Notes under the pieces: generated by a model
Database searches by the model: none
Seen by the model: the letters and a program-made list of their open reading frames with translations, nothing else
What the model was told of the DNA's origin: nothing
Program-made: the position numbers and the translations under genes
Assembly: GCF_023053635.1 (NCBI RefSeq)
Contig: NC_086175.1
Location: 122,090,740-122,154,739, forward strand
DNA from: Elgaria multicarinata webbii
Lineage: Eukaryota; Chordata; Lepidosauria; Squamata; Anguidae
DNA length: 64,000 bases
Direction: 5' to 3'
Shown: piece after piece, positions 50,352-62,349 of the stretch
Position numbering within the stretch: the stretch's first letter is position 1
Layout: the number at the start of each line of letters is the position of its first letter

Positions 50352-52465
50352 TTTTAACGAATACTGTTATATTTTTTCAACCATTTCAGCACTGCACACA
50401 ATCATCCAGATTTAACAAAAAGCTGAAAATGTTAGACCTGCAGAATTTTTCAAGCACAACACTCCATTCACTTCATAAAAAGGGTATAAAGAAAGGAGAC
50501 AACTTCTACCCTTTCAGATAGAATGCTTTTAAATGTAATAAAACTTTCACAAAAATCAGAAAATATGATGTATGGGGTTTGACTATTTGTCACCATTTTA
50601 TTTAGCTTTTCAGACATACTACCGTCATGTTTTCAAATTTCTCACTGCAAATACAAGCATTACATATGTCATTTTGAAAAAAAATGAGTTAAAGCTTTGC
50701 AGGAGGATTGCAAATACAAAGCACTTCAGTAACACCAACCATCTTTTTGGAATAAGTTCCCCACCATTTCAGCACTCTTATCCACGTACTTTGTTACTCA
50801 TGAAGATAAATGGGCACTGGATTCAATACACATTTTAAAAAAGACTTAAGTGTACTGCACAATCTACTTCAAAAGAAATCTGCTAAGGGTTCAGTGGATA
50901 GAATTTCATAAAGTTTAATTCATAAGCAAAAACTCAAGAACTTTCTTAATGCATCTTTTACACAAAGAGTATTCAAAGAAGACTCCCTTGAGAACTCTCT
51001 AGCCTAAGCTAACTGTGGTTTTTTTTAAAAAGCAAACATTTGCTTTGAAGTGACAAATCCAACCATCACTCTCCAAAACATATTTTTCTGCAACTTCAAT
51101 GCCTGAAAGCAAAAAACAAAACAAAACAAAACAGAACAACCTTTTATTACTTCCGAAGGCTCCAAACTAAATAGCACCCCCTTCAAGGAACTGACAATTA
51201 ACCATCCTTAACTGATATTAACCATTAGCTCTAGATTATAATCACGGTTAATTTTAATTATTTAAATCACTAGTGAGGAAGATTCTATTTCAATATCATT
51301 TTTAGTACACGTACATTGTTTAAAATAACCTTAATACATATTCAGATGTAGGTTACGTTACAAGATAGGTACACAATTATTTTGAATTGTTTTCAAATTA
51401 ATTTTCATCAAAAAAAGGGATGATAATTTGATCATTTTAGTACTAAAGCACAATGAACTTGTGAAGTTATTCAGGAGATGAACCCACCCCAACTGTTCAA
51501 TTAATCATAATATTTTTGTCATGATGTGTCAGAATCACCACCATTAAACAGGCTTTTAAATTGTACTAATAAGATTGTTGAAGAAGAAAACTAACCAGAA
51601 GACTAAACGAACAACGATATTAACAAAACACACACATGGATTTTCGAAAGATTAACTATTTCAGTTTTTAGATAAATATAAAATTCTTTAAAAAGTATAA
51701 TGTAGGCATTTTCAACCACAGCAGGTACAGAAGCAAAATATTCCCAAATGGGTCTCTTTTATGACCTGCTGCTGCCATGCTAGGTATTTCCCTTCTATAG
51801 TGGAAGCTACATGCAGAAGTTTCCCAGAAGTCAGGATTGCACAACCATGTTTTGTTCACTTTTTATTCCCCTCCTCTGTCCCTTGCATTTTATATACAGA
51901 CTCCTCCATCTTGTTCAGTTCTACTCCATCTCCCTAAATTCTCTATTCATTGACTTTCTCTACCTTGGCAGTTAGAGAGAGGCAAGGCCTTGCGAGAGAG
52001 AGCGGCATGCACTTCTGTACACCACCTGCTGTGCATAATAGAACTCCACAGGTTATCTCCCATCTCCATAAACTGCTGTTAACATATTCATAGAATATAA
52101 TTATAAGTTGTGTGTTTAGTGTTCATGAAGATATCTTTGACCTAGTCTCTCTTTTTACTAATTGTTCTAAGAAAATTTCAAAGCCTGATTAAAAATTTTT
52201 TTTAAAAAAAATTAACACTGCTCATAATAAATTCAAGGTTGGCTTCTATTATTTTTCAATGAAAGCAACAGTCTCTTTGCTGCCTTAAGCCAATCATTGG
52301 CAGGCATCAGGTTTGCAACAAAGTCCACCAACCTGAGTAAAGTCTAAAATAATCGTTTGTTTCGGGTAGAACTGGATGCAAGATGATGGTTCAGGGGCTG
52401 GAGCTAATTACTGCACACTGTGAACGATATACTGGGATGACTGGCATATGCAAGAACAAGTCTAT
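50352..52465. other. CEP295 intron 1, AT-rich, nothing recognised
   Basis: Two kilobases of AT-rich sequence with no open coding frame of note, no tail or inverted repeat, and no box C/D pattern that I could see. Confidence 0.5.
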
Positions 52466-53081
52466 GGCTACGTTCAGACAACACAATAGTCAATGGTGGG
52501 TAACAATCAACTCGACAGTTGCATATCTAGGGGGTACTCTCCACACAACATTATAATAACCAACAGTGGTGTGGATTAGGATCAGCATTGAGTTGACTCT
52601 TAGTCCACACTGAGTTGACTCTCTCATCCCCTGCCCTCCCCCCTCAGTCCTCCCACTAGTATCCCATCAGCCATTGCTGCTGAAAATCTATCCTGCCAGC
52701 TGGACATGAGAGGCAGCCACTGCTTTAACCACTCTTGCCTTACAATTCTATGGCTGATTTCGGACGACATCCTCATCACCGGTTTTTTCCCAATCTGTTC
52801 CTATTACCCATCCCAGTTGATTAGTGTGTGGTCTGAACACAGCCTATAGCTGCCAAAATAAGCAACGGTGGTCAAGGAAATAACCAACAGTTCCCTCCAC
52901 ATAACACAATAAAAATAGTAGTTCAAATGGCCAACTCTGCACAGTGTTGGTTATTTTGACCAAATAACCAACCATTGGTTCAAAAACTCCCTCCGCACAA
53001 CACGATAATGCATGATGGGTTAAATAACCAACCACTGACTATTTAAACCACCATTGGTTACTGTGTTGTTTGAACCCAGTC
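52466..53081. mobile_element. Harbinger-like non-autonomous element
   Basis: Ends GGCTACGTTCAGACAACAC and (reverse) GACTGGGTTCAAACAACAC, then AATAGTCAATGG against AGTAACCAATGG. Same end pattern as 13926-14923. Flanking duplication not clear. In CEP295 intron 1. Confidence 0.6.
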
Positions 53082-54544
53082 TGATCAAGGGATCCGCTCA
53101 ATGTTATATCTTACTTAGTCTTACTATCAATGTTAGTCTTATTTACAGTACACCCATTTAAATGAATGGGACTTAAGTTAGACTAACATTGGATAAAACC
53201 AAGGGACTCTAAGGGCCTAATCCTATCGAACCTACCCTAGGTACTTGTAAGATTCCAAACTCAGAGGCTTATGAGTATCCAATGCAGAGTGGGAGTTAGT
53301 TAGAAGAGCATTTTCGCCCATCTTGGGGAGGGGGGAAGGAAGGAGGCTGGGACTTTTGGGGATAGTTCATATCCCCATTCCCCCAGTCTGATATCACTCC
53401 CTGGCATGTCCCCTTTTAGCCCTCTATGAGCAAGCTTGTAGCAGCAGCCAGCACGGTTCTGTCTATACTGGTTGTGAGGGTTAGGGTCTGCTGGCTCCAA
53501 TTTTGGAGCTAGGAAACCAAACAATCCTTTGTCCCCCATATGCTGTCTAGGGGCCATAGCTCTTATTTTTTAAAGAAAAAACACATGTTTCATTATTGCT
53601 ATCATTATTCCAAAAAACAAAACAAATGACCACTAGCGGTGCACCCAGTTTATAAATATTTATAGATTTAATTTTAAAAAAAAATCTTAAAAAAATAATA
53701 AATTTAATTGTTTTATAGGTTCATTTTTCCAACACATACATATTTAAACAGATTTTAAAATGTGTAACATTTCAGTATAAAACACCAGCATCAGTCTTAA
53801 ACAAGGGTATGCTACAATACCACTTACAAGCTGAGCCAGAAACCATCAGGAACAGGCCAAACCTCAGTGAGGGAACATGGATTAACAACCAACACTTGTA
53901 TTCAACCGTCAATCAAGCTGCATTAAACAATACCGAGTCAAGAAACCCTTGTTGATGTAGTGCAAATCAGGATCATCTTCTCCCACTTTTACCTTAGGCA
54001 GAGGAAAGACTCAGAAGCCACAATCATACAATAAAAACAAAAGAGGTATCCTTTTCTATAACAAGTGAAATAGCTCTGAGAAAAGATAGCCAAGGAATAA
54101 CAACACACACCCAAAAAAACCAAACCCCAAAAAAGTTTACATGGAAGTGGGTATTGCTGAGCTTGATGGTCAGTGGGACTTCCTTCTGAGTAAGAATGTG
54201 TAGGATGACACTGCATGTTTGCAGTAAGCATGCACAGAATTACACTTTTTCTTATTAAACAAAAAGTAATTCTATAACCACTTTGGAACCAATGTAGTTC
54301 AGCTAGCAGCGTGTTCGGATGTGAGAAACTCAACCTATGAAAAAGGGCCAATACATACCTTTGCAACAAATATATTTTATTTCTTTAAAGCAGGGATGGG
54401 GAACTTCTGGCTACAGGTCAAATTCAGCTGATCAGGCCCATGATGTCTCAGTGAGGCGTCTCCTCCTCCCAAAAACCTCTGTAGAGTAGCAGGGAGAAGA
54501 AACCGTTATGGAAGAGAATAGCTGGCATTCCCAACTAGATAGAG

Positions 54545-54676
54545 GGTTGGATCCAGACATAGTCATACTTCAAGTAGACCCACTGAAATAAATGAGACAT
54601 AAGTTAGTCATGACTAACTTAATTCCCATTGGTATCAGTGGGTCTACTCTGAATACGACATCTGGATCCAATCCTT
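54545..54676. repeat. Foldback repeat (GGATCCAG family), best preserved copy
   Basis: About 132 bp, centred on TTAGTCATGACTAA at 54604-54617. Arms GTTGGATCCAGACATAGTC and ATACGACATCTGGATCCAAT, with AGTAGACCCACTGAAAT against TATCAGTGGGTCTACT. No ORF. Superfamily not assigned. Confidence 0.7.
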
Positions 54677-56155
54677 TTTGTTTTAACATCTATACAGAAC
54701 ATTTCAAGCATTCTAAAATCTAATTCATATACATCACCCCTGAAAAAACCTGCATACATTGAAAATTGCTGAAAAAATACAAAACACTAAATGTGTACCC
54801 TGATCCTGCACATGTTTATTTAGAAGTTAATCCCGTTGGTTTCAATATTATTTACTCCCATTTAGCAACAAAAAGTCCCAGGATACTTTAAGAACTGAAA
54901 AGTAAATTATTGCATAAGCTTTTGCATCACTGAAGAGACTTCAAAGTTGTCCTGAGAAAAATATATTAACGCCTAATGCATTTTGAATGGTGCATAATAC
55001 TTTTCTTTAGAGGTGCACCACTCACCTTTTCTTCCTTCCTTGGCTTAATTGCTAAGATCCTGGCTTGTTTTAAAGTGGAGTTCCCAGTTGTATCTGAACT
55101 GGGGAACTGTAGCTTACTATCAGTTAGTTAACCAAGATAATAATAAGACAGGATTAACTGCCATTAAACCGAAATCCTCCAGTTTGCAACTGTTTTAAAA
55201 CAAGCCAGGCTCTCTGCACTGAAGCTGACACAAAAGGGGAGGGGAAGAGCAAGGGAAGGATGTGTAGCTCCAATGCTCATTCCTGGCTTCATAAACTATA
55301 GTTTATGAATTCAGAAATGTACATCAATACAGGGCCAATCTCTTCAAGGGATAGGTAAAACAATCTTGCTTTATGAGATAACATACAAGGTTGTTTTGCT
55401 ATTTCTAAAAGAGATCAGTTGCCCCTGAAGAAGGCTCTTTCCACTGAAAAACACACTAGGTTTGAATGTGCATTTGACATCTCTTTCATTCTTGTGCTGA
55501 TTCTTTCCAGTCTTTGTCAGATCCTAATTATAACCTGATTAGAAAAAGTACAAGAGGAGACAGTGATCTGTATTAAGTGGGGTGGGTCGAAGCAGAATGT
55601 ATCAGTTTAGCAACTCTGATTATGTTATGCTAGCAGTATAGATCTACCTACCGAAGTGACCGTTTGATGTGACGAAGTGGGCTCTGATTTATGAATGCTT
55701 ATGCTACATTACATTGGTTAGCCTTGAAGATGCCAAAAGGTTCTTTTTGCACAGACACAACAGCTTCCACTACAGAGCAACTCTAGGACAGTTGTGCTTT
55801 TACCAACTACTGCTGTTGTGAATGGTCACCATGCTTATTTTTTATATATGTAATACTTTAACTGAATTATTACAGGTGTTGCTTTTTGCATTTCATTAGC
55901 ATTTAATCCCACTGTTTTGCAGTTTTATTCCCTAACATCCACGAATGTATATTCTTGTCATCTGAGGATAACATGCATCCGATGAAGTGGACTCTAATCC
56001 ACAAAATCTTATGCCACAAAACATTTGCTGGTTACAAGATTCTGTGTTCTTTTTTCTGCAACAAATTTACACAGCTGCCATGTTAGTCATAGAAAACTTT
56101 GCATAATTACTTTGGTATTACCAGCACTACTAAATAAGAATGGACATTATTATTA

Positions 56156-56182
56156 ATAATAATGATGATGATGATGATGATG
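56156..56182 (+). repeat. Short (AAT)n(ATG)n microsatellite
   Basis: AATAATAATGATG followed by ATGATGATGATGATG. Intronic in CEP295; no coding meaning. Confidence 0.85.
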
Positions 56183-56259
56183 CTTTTAAGAAGCCCAGTA
56201 TATACTGACATGCTGTACTTGCTATACTTGGCAAAAGGATGCACCATAATGCCCTACAA

Positions 56260-56338
56260 AAGCAATTTATTTTATTTATTTATTTATTACATTTATATAC
56301 CGCCCCACAGCCAAAGCTCTCTGGGCGGTTCACAAAAG
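56260..56338 (-). mobile_element. CR1-like LINE 3' tail
   Basis: (TTTA)n, TACATTTATATACCGCCCCA, CAAAGCTCTCTGGGCGGTTC. Same family as 17072-17146. In CEP295 intron 1. Confidence 0.72.
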
Positions 56339-56574
56339 CTATCTACTCCCATTTTATTTAGAGAACATAGTTTATTTGCTATCTGTTTTATTTTAGTGAC
56401 TTTATATCCCACCTTTCCTGCAGGGAGCTTAAGCCAAGTATGATAGCCCCCATCCCTTTTTTATCCTCACAAGGCTGAAACAGAACGACAATGAACTTCA
56501 TGGCTGAGTGGGGACTTGAACCCGAATCTCCCTAGTCTGACACTCTTAAAACAGCCTCGCATAACCAGGGTAGT

Positions 56575-56696
56575 GCCCTCCCGATGCTTTGGACTACAGC
56601 TCCTATGTGGCCAGGCCAGCATGACCAGCAGCTGGGGAGGGATGAGATATGTAGCCCAGAACATCTGGAGGGCGCCATGTTGGAAAGAGCTGCTCT
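56575..56696. repeat. Diverged foldback element near the CEP295 promoter
   Basis: GCCCTCCCGATGCTTTGGACTA against TAGCCCAGAACATCTGGAGGGC, and a middle part with ACTACAGCTCCTATG. Distantly like the palindromic hAT MITEs. Confidence 0.4.
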
Positions 56697-56861
56697 AACC
56701 ACTACACCAGGGGGCCCTTGTAGGTATCGACGGAGAAAACCCACACGGGAACGTCCTGGATAGGTCTAGCCAGGGTGGGCAAGCGGCTGAGCCCAGAAGG
56801 ACTCGCCCATCCACTCCTCAACCCTACATGAGCTACAAATCTACATCCCCCCACTCCTCAC

Positions 56862-56990
56862 CCATCGTCCGAGACGCCTCTCCAAACAGTTCCTTCACAG
56901 CTTCTACCTCAGGTCGCCGCTCCTAACGTCACATCCGCCTACTCAAACCGCCCGCCCGCGCGCACGCGCACCTGCCGCCACTACTCGGAC
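56862..56990 (-). other. CEP295: Probable non-coding first exon of CEP295
   Basis: On the minus strand the CpG-rich segment ends in ATGG followed by GTGAGG, a good splice donor (exon end at 56862). The next exon to the left carries the start codon, so this would be 5' UTR. The upstream limit (start site) is a guess within the CpG-rich stretch. The last four bases are an ATG in strong context (A at -3, G at +4), which would open a short upstream ORF. Confidence 0.5.
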
Positions 56991-57310
56991 ACACACAGCA
57001 GCGGGAAACCGGGCGGGCTCTCGCCAGTGGGAACTATTGTGCGCATGCGCTTTTTTTTTTTTTTAAAGTATCCCAGCTTCACAAAGGACACTTCTAATAG
57101 GACCTCTGAAAAAGGGAGAGGACCGTCTGGAACTACGCATGCGCAATAAAAGACAGGCGGGAAAAGTGTTGTAGCCTTATCCAGAAGGGAGGAGCTGAGA
57201 GCGTGGAAGTGCGCATGTGCGGCAAAAAGAAGAAGAAAAATATGTATCTCCCGGCCCCACCCGTAAGAGAGGAACCGAAAGCTTTGAAGCACGCATGCGC
57301 AGCAGCTGGA
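56880..57310. promoter_or_regulatory. CpG-rich probable bidirectional promoter (CEP295 / CMTR2)
   Basis: The only clearly CpG-dense stretch near the divergent gene starts. It covers the likely CEP295 first exon on the minus strand and runs toward CMTR2 on the plus strand. It holds four near-palindromic GCGCATGCGC-type sites, the core bound by NRF-1, at 57041-57050, 57136-57145, 57211-57220 and 57291-57300, plus a (CG)-rich run at 56957-56970. No TATA box is evident. Use as the CMTR2 promoter is inferred from position. Confidence 0.7.
57041..57300. repeat. Array of four NRF-1-like palindromes about 76-94 bp apart
   Basis: Site centres lie at 57045.5, 57139.5, 57215.5 and 57295.5, so steps are 94, 76 and 80 bases. 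The DNA before sites 2, 3 and 4 is also alike: a GGGAGAGGAC / GGGAGGAGCT / GAGAGGAACC block, then GAA and the CGCATGCGC core. This suggests an old tandem duplication of a promoter unit. Confidence 0.65.
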
Positions 57311-57469
57311 GACGATTTCAGCCTAGGGTGAATATTTCTAAAGGCTATTTTATACAAATATAACTTTTCTCCCAATTAGTATTTCCTTTTTCCTTCGTTG
57401 AATGCGTGCTGGGGTTAGTGGTTTCTAACGTTTGCTTAATGATTGTACAGGACCTAGGATATCTGTGTT

Positions 57470-57603
57470 TCCCCGGGTTTCTCCCAACCTGGGGAACTCT
57501 AGGTGTGTTGGACTACCAGCATCTTGTTTCAAAATGGCTGGCTGGGGGATGCTGGGAGTTGTAGTCCAACACAACTGGAGTGCCCCAGGTTGGGAAAAGG
57601 CTG
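57470..57603. mobile_element. Palindromic hAT-like MITE, old diverged copy
   Basis: CTCCCAACCTGGGGAACTCTAG ... TGCCCCAGGTTGGGAAAAGGCTG with TGTTGGACTACCAGCATCTTG and GGGAGTTGTAGTCCAACACA as arms. More diverged than copies 1-4; target duplication not visible. Confidence 0.65.
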
Positions 57604-60000
57604 GTGTAATGTAAGGAGTGTGGTCTTGAGTATGTGATGTAGGAGCCTAGTAGTAGAAAGGTTGACTCTGTTAACTTGGCTCCTCATATCGGAAGGTTGT
57701 AAAGCTTTCTACTGATACAGGTTGCTGAGGAATCCCAAAATGTCTGTTATGGTTGCCCTGTGCATTGCGGAGGATTGTGGTCATGAGGAAATGCTCCAGG
57801 ATGCCTACTTGGTTCTCTTGAGGGGATGGGTTGGGTGTGTTGTTGTCACACCTCGATTCAAAATGTGGCCTAGGACATGTCCAATGTTCTCCCTCAGGCT
57901 GCCTGCTTTTGTAGGGGGAGATCTATAATGGTGGGGAAACTGTCTTTCAACTAAGCTTTCAGTCACTCACTGCTAATATTTTGCCAGAGGAACAACTTCC
58001 TTAGAGAACGTACTTACCAGAAGTATGGCCACTGATAACCCAGAACAGGGTCTTCTATGTGGTAGCATCAAAGCTGTAACACTGCTTAGGGAACTTCATC
58101 TCGCTCCTTCCTTATTGTTTTTTTAGACACCAAGCCAGAGCGGCTCTTCTGTATGGATTTTGGGCTGCCCTGATTACTTTTTATTGTGTTTCTGCTGTTT
58201 ACATTAGCTACTTCAGTGCTACTCATTTATTTTCAGTAACTCTTTCACAACAGTATTTTTTAACGTGGCCTTTGAATTCATCTTTTGTTAGCTGCCTTGG
58301 TGATTTTTAATAGAAAGGCTTTAATTAAAAAGAGTTTAGTTAATAAGTAAGTGATACCATGGATTTCTGTATTGTCACTTCAAGACTGCTTTTTGTGGTG
58401 GGAAGTAATGCATACATTTAATAAATAAATAATAATAATCTTCCAAGGAACTAGTTCTAGGGCTACAGGTTCAGAGTAGAATTGTAAACTAAAACATTAA
58501 TGGCTACTGTGTCTGTTGCAGAACCCTGGATTCTCTGCCATAACAGGTGGGATTGGGACCCACCTACAGAATGTGCAAAAGGGTTGTGAAAAGAATCACA
58601 AAATTACTTCTGAGAGGTGAGTCTGTTAGTAGGTAAGCATGAAAGTCTAGTTACGCTGAGAACCTATGCACACTTACCAGGGAGCTAGTCCCATTGCACT
58701 CAAAAGGGCTTTCTCCTGAGTAGACCTATGTAGAGTTGCATTGCCACACTGCATTTCTATACACATTTACTCAGAAGTTTAGTGGAAGTTACTCTCAGAT
58801 AAGTAGTAGTTTGAAGCCTAAAGGTGTAATAATTCCACCGTTAAATTGATGGAAATATTTGTCATTTTAGAACCTATTTACTGTGTTGGGAGCTACATAA
58901 ATGTAATGTCGCTAACCTATAACTGGATTTTGAATGTTGTATTGAAATACATAGAGCGACTGCTGCTCCAGTTCAGGAAGAGAACTTTCTGAGTCTTCTA
59001 TAAACTTCCTTGTACTGATATATTTTGATATTTTTAGTCTTTAAAAGTGTATTGAAACTCCTTCTGCTCATATCCATCATCCGTTCGTACCCCGGCCTCT
59101 TGCATTTTGGAGTGGTGCTGGTTTGCTTCTATTGCTCTGTTGAGACACCATGGACACACTCCAACCAAATTAAGCACTCAGAAATCCCATTATTTTAATA
59201 GAAAACAGAAGTGCATATTTAAATGTCTTCCACCAAAATCTGTGGGGATCCAAAATGCTTGCTTTTGGCTGGATTGTGTGCCATGGATACTAGTTGTGAT
59301 ATTTCATTATTATTTTATAAAGCACCTAAAGTTTTCTAGGTGATGTATGTAGAAAACAGCATACTCCCTACTTGGCAACTTCACAGTCTAGTAGCTGCAA
59401 TACATAAGAAAAAGGAAATAAGGAATACATTGAGACAGTAATTCCTCTTTCCTCCCAGTAATGCTTTTCTTTCTTTTCTTTTTTACGAAAGATGACAAAT
59501 GTTAACAGTTTTGTGAAATCATGATTTTTCTGTGATGTGGGGATTTCTTAAATTGCCCACATAGAAATTCAGCTTATGGCCTTCCAGCTGTTTCGAGTGC
59601 CATTTTCTTGGTAGAAAGGCGGGGTACAAAACGAACAAACAGATAATAATGTTGGCCGTCAACTCTGAACAGCCCTAGCTGGCATCTCCAATGGTGAGAG
59701 ATGATGTGAGCTGTAGGCCAAAACGTCCGGAAGGTCATACGTTGCCTGCACCTGCTCTATGTTAAATTCTCCCCATCTGAGGGTGAGCAATTTCCACTTC
59801 CATCTTGATTTTTTCTGTTGCATAGTTTCCTGTTGCTTTAAGGAGTGTACCAGCAACCTCCATGCCATGTTTCCTGTTTATAACCTCATTATCTTGTAAG
59901 ACAAACACCAGGCTTGGGGGAGTTTTCTGCTTCCACTTTCTGCTCCTTGCTATAGGGTGGTCTTAAGCCAAGATTCATTGGACCCTTGGATCATTGGTTC
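57604..60000. other. Region between promoter and CMTR2 coding exon
   Basis: Probably a 5' UTR intron of CMTR2. Bases 57990-58330 resemble a decayed LINE end (LLRELHLAPSL). 59640-59760 resembles a worn foldback element. No other gene signal. Confidence 0.45.
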
Positions 60001-60035
60001 TCCTCATTTGGTTTTCTCACCTTCCTTTTCTCCAG
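60001..60035 (+). promoter_or_regulatory. Splice acceptor ahead of the CMTR2 coding exon
   Basis: A long pyrimidine tract with TTTTCTCACCTTCCTTTTC ends in TCCAG at 60035, 19 bases before the ATG. This implies a separate 5' UTR exon upstream, possibly in the CpG promoter near 57.3 kb. Inferred; no donor could be fixed. Confidence 0.55.
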
Positions 60036-60054
60036 GGCTCGTCCCAGCTGGAGA

Positions 60055-62349
60055 ATGAACAAACAAAAGAAGGCGATGTATGTTGAGCAGATGACAAGCC
60101 TTGACCAGTTTGGCCCTGATATCATTGCTGAAACCGAGAGGCTGTTTGAGAAGAAATTCTTGTACACCAAACCACCCCACAATGAGTGGCAGCTGCCAGA
60201 TTCCAATCAGGCTTTCACCTGCGACCACAAAGAGTTCAGCTCCCTTGTCATCCTGAAGGACTCCATGAATGAAGTCAAGAACAGGCTGAGCGATAAAAAA
60301 TTGGACCAGTGGCATGGGCACACATCCTTCACCAACAAAGCGGGGAAAATCATTGCTCATCTCAAGAAATCTGTCAATGCGGAGCTGTGTACCCAGGCTT
60401 GGTGCAAGTTCCACGAGATTCTGTGCAGCTTTCCGCTGCTCCCGAGTGACGCACTTCAGAATGGGGAGCTCAACTCCGTTCATCTCTGCGAAGCTCCCGG
60501 CGCTTTTATTGCCAGCCTCAACCACTACCTCAAGTCTCACCGTATCCCCTGTGATTGGAATTGGGTAGCCAATACCCTGAACCCGTATCACGAAGCTAAC
60601 GACACCCTGATGATGATCATGGATGACCGGCTTATTGCGAACACGTTGCCCTGGTGGTATTTTGGTCCCGAGAACACTGGGGATGTCATGACCCTGAAAC
60701 ATCTCACGGGGTTGCAGCACTTCATAAGCAACATGGCCGCCGTTCACCTGGTCACCTCCGATGGGAGCTTCGATTGCCAGGGAAATCCAGGGGAGCAGGA
60801 AACGCTGGTCTCCTCTTTGCATTATTGTGAAACCGTCACTGCTTTAATGACGCTTAGCCTCGGCGGCTCCTTTGTTCTGAAGATGTTCACTCTGTTTGAA
60901 CATTGTTCTGTGAACTTGCTGTTTCTGCTGAATTGCTCTTTTGAAGAAGTTCACGTTTTCAAGCCGGCGACCAGTAAAGCTGGCAACTCTGAGGTTTATG
61001 TCGTTTGCCTTCGGTATTTGGGCAGGGAGGCCGTTCACTCACTCTTGTCCAGGATGATGCAGAACTTTGGGCCCCAAATGGTCGAGAGAGCCCTTTTCCC
61101 CCAGCACTTAATTCCGGAATCTTTCCTTAAAGTCCACGAAGAATGCTGCTCGTTCTTTCACAGGCACCAAACCGAGACGATTTCTGAGAACCTCCGGCTC
61201 TTTGAGCATATGGGTGAGGGGGAGCAGGCCAAGCTGAACGCCTTGCGGGATTGTGCTGTGGAGTTCTTCTTGCAGAGGTTCCAGATGCAACCTATTGCCC
61301 GCACGAATTGGCTGGTGAAGAGACCTCATGCTGGCTGCAGCATGAACTCCAAATGGTGCGGGCAGAGGAACAATTATTTTTGCACGTACAATGAAAGAAA
61401 GATGCTGGAGACTATGTCGTGGGAAAATAAAGTGGCAAAGGGCTGCCTTAACCAGTGGGCGGAAGCTCACTCTCTCGGTAACGTTGGGAAGAGCTGTGTT
61501 TTAGAAGGGGTGTTGTGTAACCTGGACTGTCACTTATGGTACATCTTGGAGGGGCGGAGGTTGCCAAGAGTTAAATGCTCTCCTTTCTGTGATGGCGAGG
61601 TCCTGAAGAGCCTCAACGAGGCCCTTGAGAAATCTTTCATTGGCCGGCCAAGTGGTGATGCCCTCATGAGACAGACGCAGCAGGAGTGCCCATCTTGCTA
61701 CGTTCTGACGGAATCGTCGGTCCTGTCCGAGTTGTCGGACCTTATGGAGTATCACAAACAGGTTCAGAGTGAAGATTGTGTTGGCCAAAGGAAATGCGTG
61801 GCGGTAGGCTTCCCGTCCCTTTGTGACGCCGAAAGCCGATCTGGCTTGGACGTCAGACTCATGGAGTCGGCACCTCTCTTGAATTTCTCCTGTTCTTTAC
61901 TTCACGACGGAGAGCCGAAATATCAGCTGCAGCTTCTGGAGTGCCTCTTGTGTGTGTTTCCTCAGCTTCAGAAGGGAGACGCTTTGGTTTTGCCTGTTCT
62001 TTCCTGTTTTACCCGCTTCATGGCCGGCTTAGTCTTCATACTGCATGGCTGCTTCCAGCGTGTCTCTTTCGCTTGCCCCATCTCATCTCGGCCTCTGGGC
62101 ACCAGCGCTGCATTGCTGTGTGTTGGCTACCAAGGCCTTCCAGAACCGGTTCTCCAATACCTGCAGCAGCTGAATAAGCTCATGAGGACGTTGCTTGACT
62201 CGGACTCATCACAGCAGGTCTTGCAGTTTGTGCCGATGGAACACCTGCTACAGGGGTTTGTGCTGGAGTTTCTGTGGGACCTCAACACCGCCGTTGCGAA
62301 GAGACAATTGCATTGGATTATTCAAATTGAGCAGCAGCAAATATCGTGA
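60055..62349 (+). CDS. CMTR2: Cap-specific mRNA 2'-O-methyltransferase 2 (cap2)
   Basis: Methylates the 2'-OH of the second transcribed nucleotide of capped mRNA and small RNAs, using S-adenosylmethionine. The intact ORF encodes 764 residues (human 770) and aligns by memory along its whole length. Visible landmarks: FTNKAGKII and [15 protein letters not shown] with catalytic Lys118, [11 protein letters not shown]-binding loop at 144-151, [17 protein letters not shown] with catalytic Asp236, GGSFVLKMF with catalytic Lys276, and NSEVYVV with Glu313, the expected K-D-K-E set. A second, inactive methyltransferase-like half follows, ending [11 protein letters not shown]...[12 protein letters not shown]. 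The coding region is a single exon, as in human. ATG at 60055 was chosen because upstream in-frame codons lack an ATG and a good acceptor (TTCTCCAG, exon from 60036) lies just before it. No poly(A) tract or target duplication marks it as a retrocopy. Confidence 0.96.
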   Translation: MNKQKKAMYVEQMTSLDQFGPDIIAETERLFEKKFLYTKPPHNEWQLPDSNQAFTCDHKEFSSLVILKDSMNEVKNRLSDKKLDQWHGHTSFTNKAGKIIAHLKKSVNAELCTQAWCKFHEILCSFPLLPSDALQNGELNSVHLCEAPGAFIASLNHYLKSHRIPCDWNWVANTLNPYHEANDTLMMIMDDRLIANTLPWWYFGPENTGDVMTLKHLTGLQHFISNMAAVHLVTSDGSFDCQGNPGEQETLVSSLHYCETVTALMTLSLGGSFVLKMFTLFEHCSVNLLFLLNCSFEEVHVFKPATSKAGNSEVYVVCLRYLGREAVHSLLSRMMQNFGPQMVERALFPQHLIPESFLKVHEECCSFFHRHQTETISENLRLFEHMGEGEQAKLNALRDCAVEFFLQRFQMQPIARTNWLVKRPHAGCSMNSKWCGQRNNYFCTYNERKMLETMSWENKVAKGCLNQWAEAHSLGNVGKSCVLEGVLCNLDCHLWYILEGRRLPRVKCSPFCDGEVLKSLNEALEKSFIGRPSGDALMRQTQQECPSCYVLTESSVLSELSDLMEYHKQVQSEDCVGQRKCVAVGFPSLCDAESRSGLDVRLMESAPLLNFSCSLLHDGEPKYQLQLLECLLCVFPQLQKGDALVLPVLSCFTRFMAGLVFILHGCFQRVSFACPISSRPLGTSAALLCVGYQGLPEPVLQYLQQLNKLMRTLLDSDSSQQVLQFVPMEHLLQGFVLEFLWDLNTAVAKRQLHWIIQIEQQQIS

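Noticed and set aside
59986-60054. Extension of CMTR2 by 23 residues upstream of the ATG at 60055
   Set aside because: It begins at TTG, not ATG, and the stretch is a pyrimidine-rich splice acceptor region ending in CAG at 60035; the residues do not resemble the CMTR2 N-terminus.
60004-60822. 272-residue minus-strand ORF opposite CMTR2
   Set aside because: Antisense shadow of the conserved CMTR2 frame; no start context or known family.
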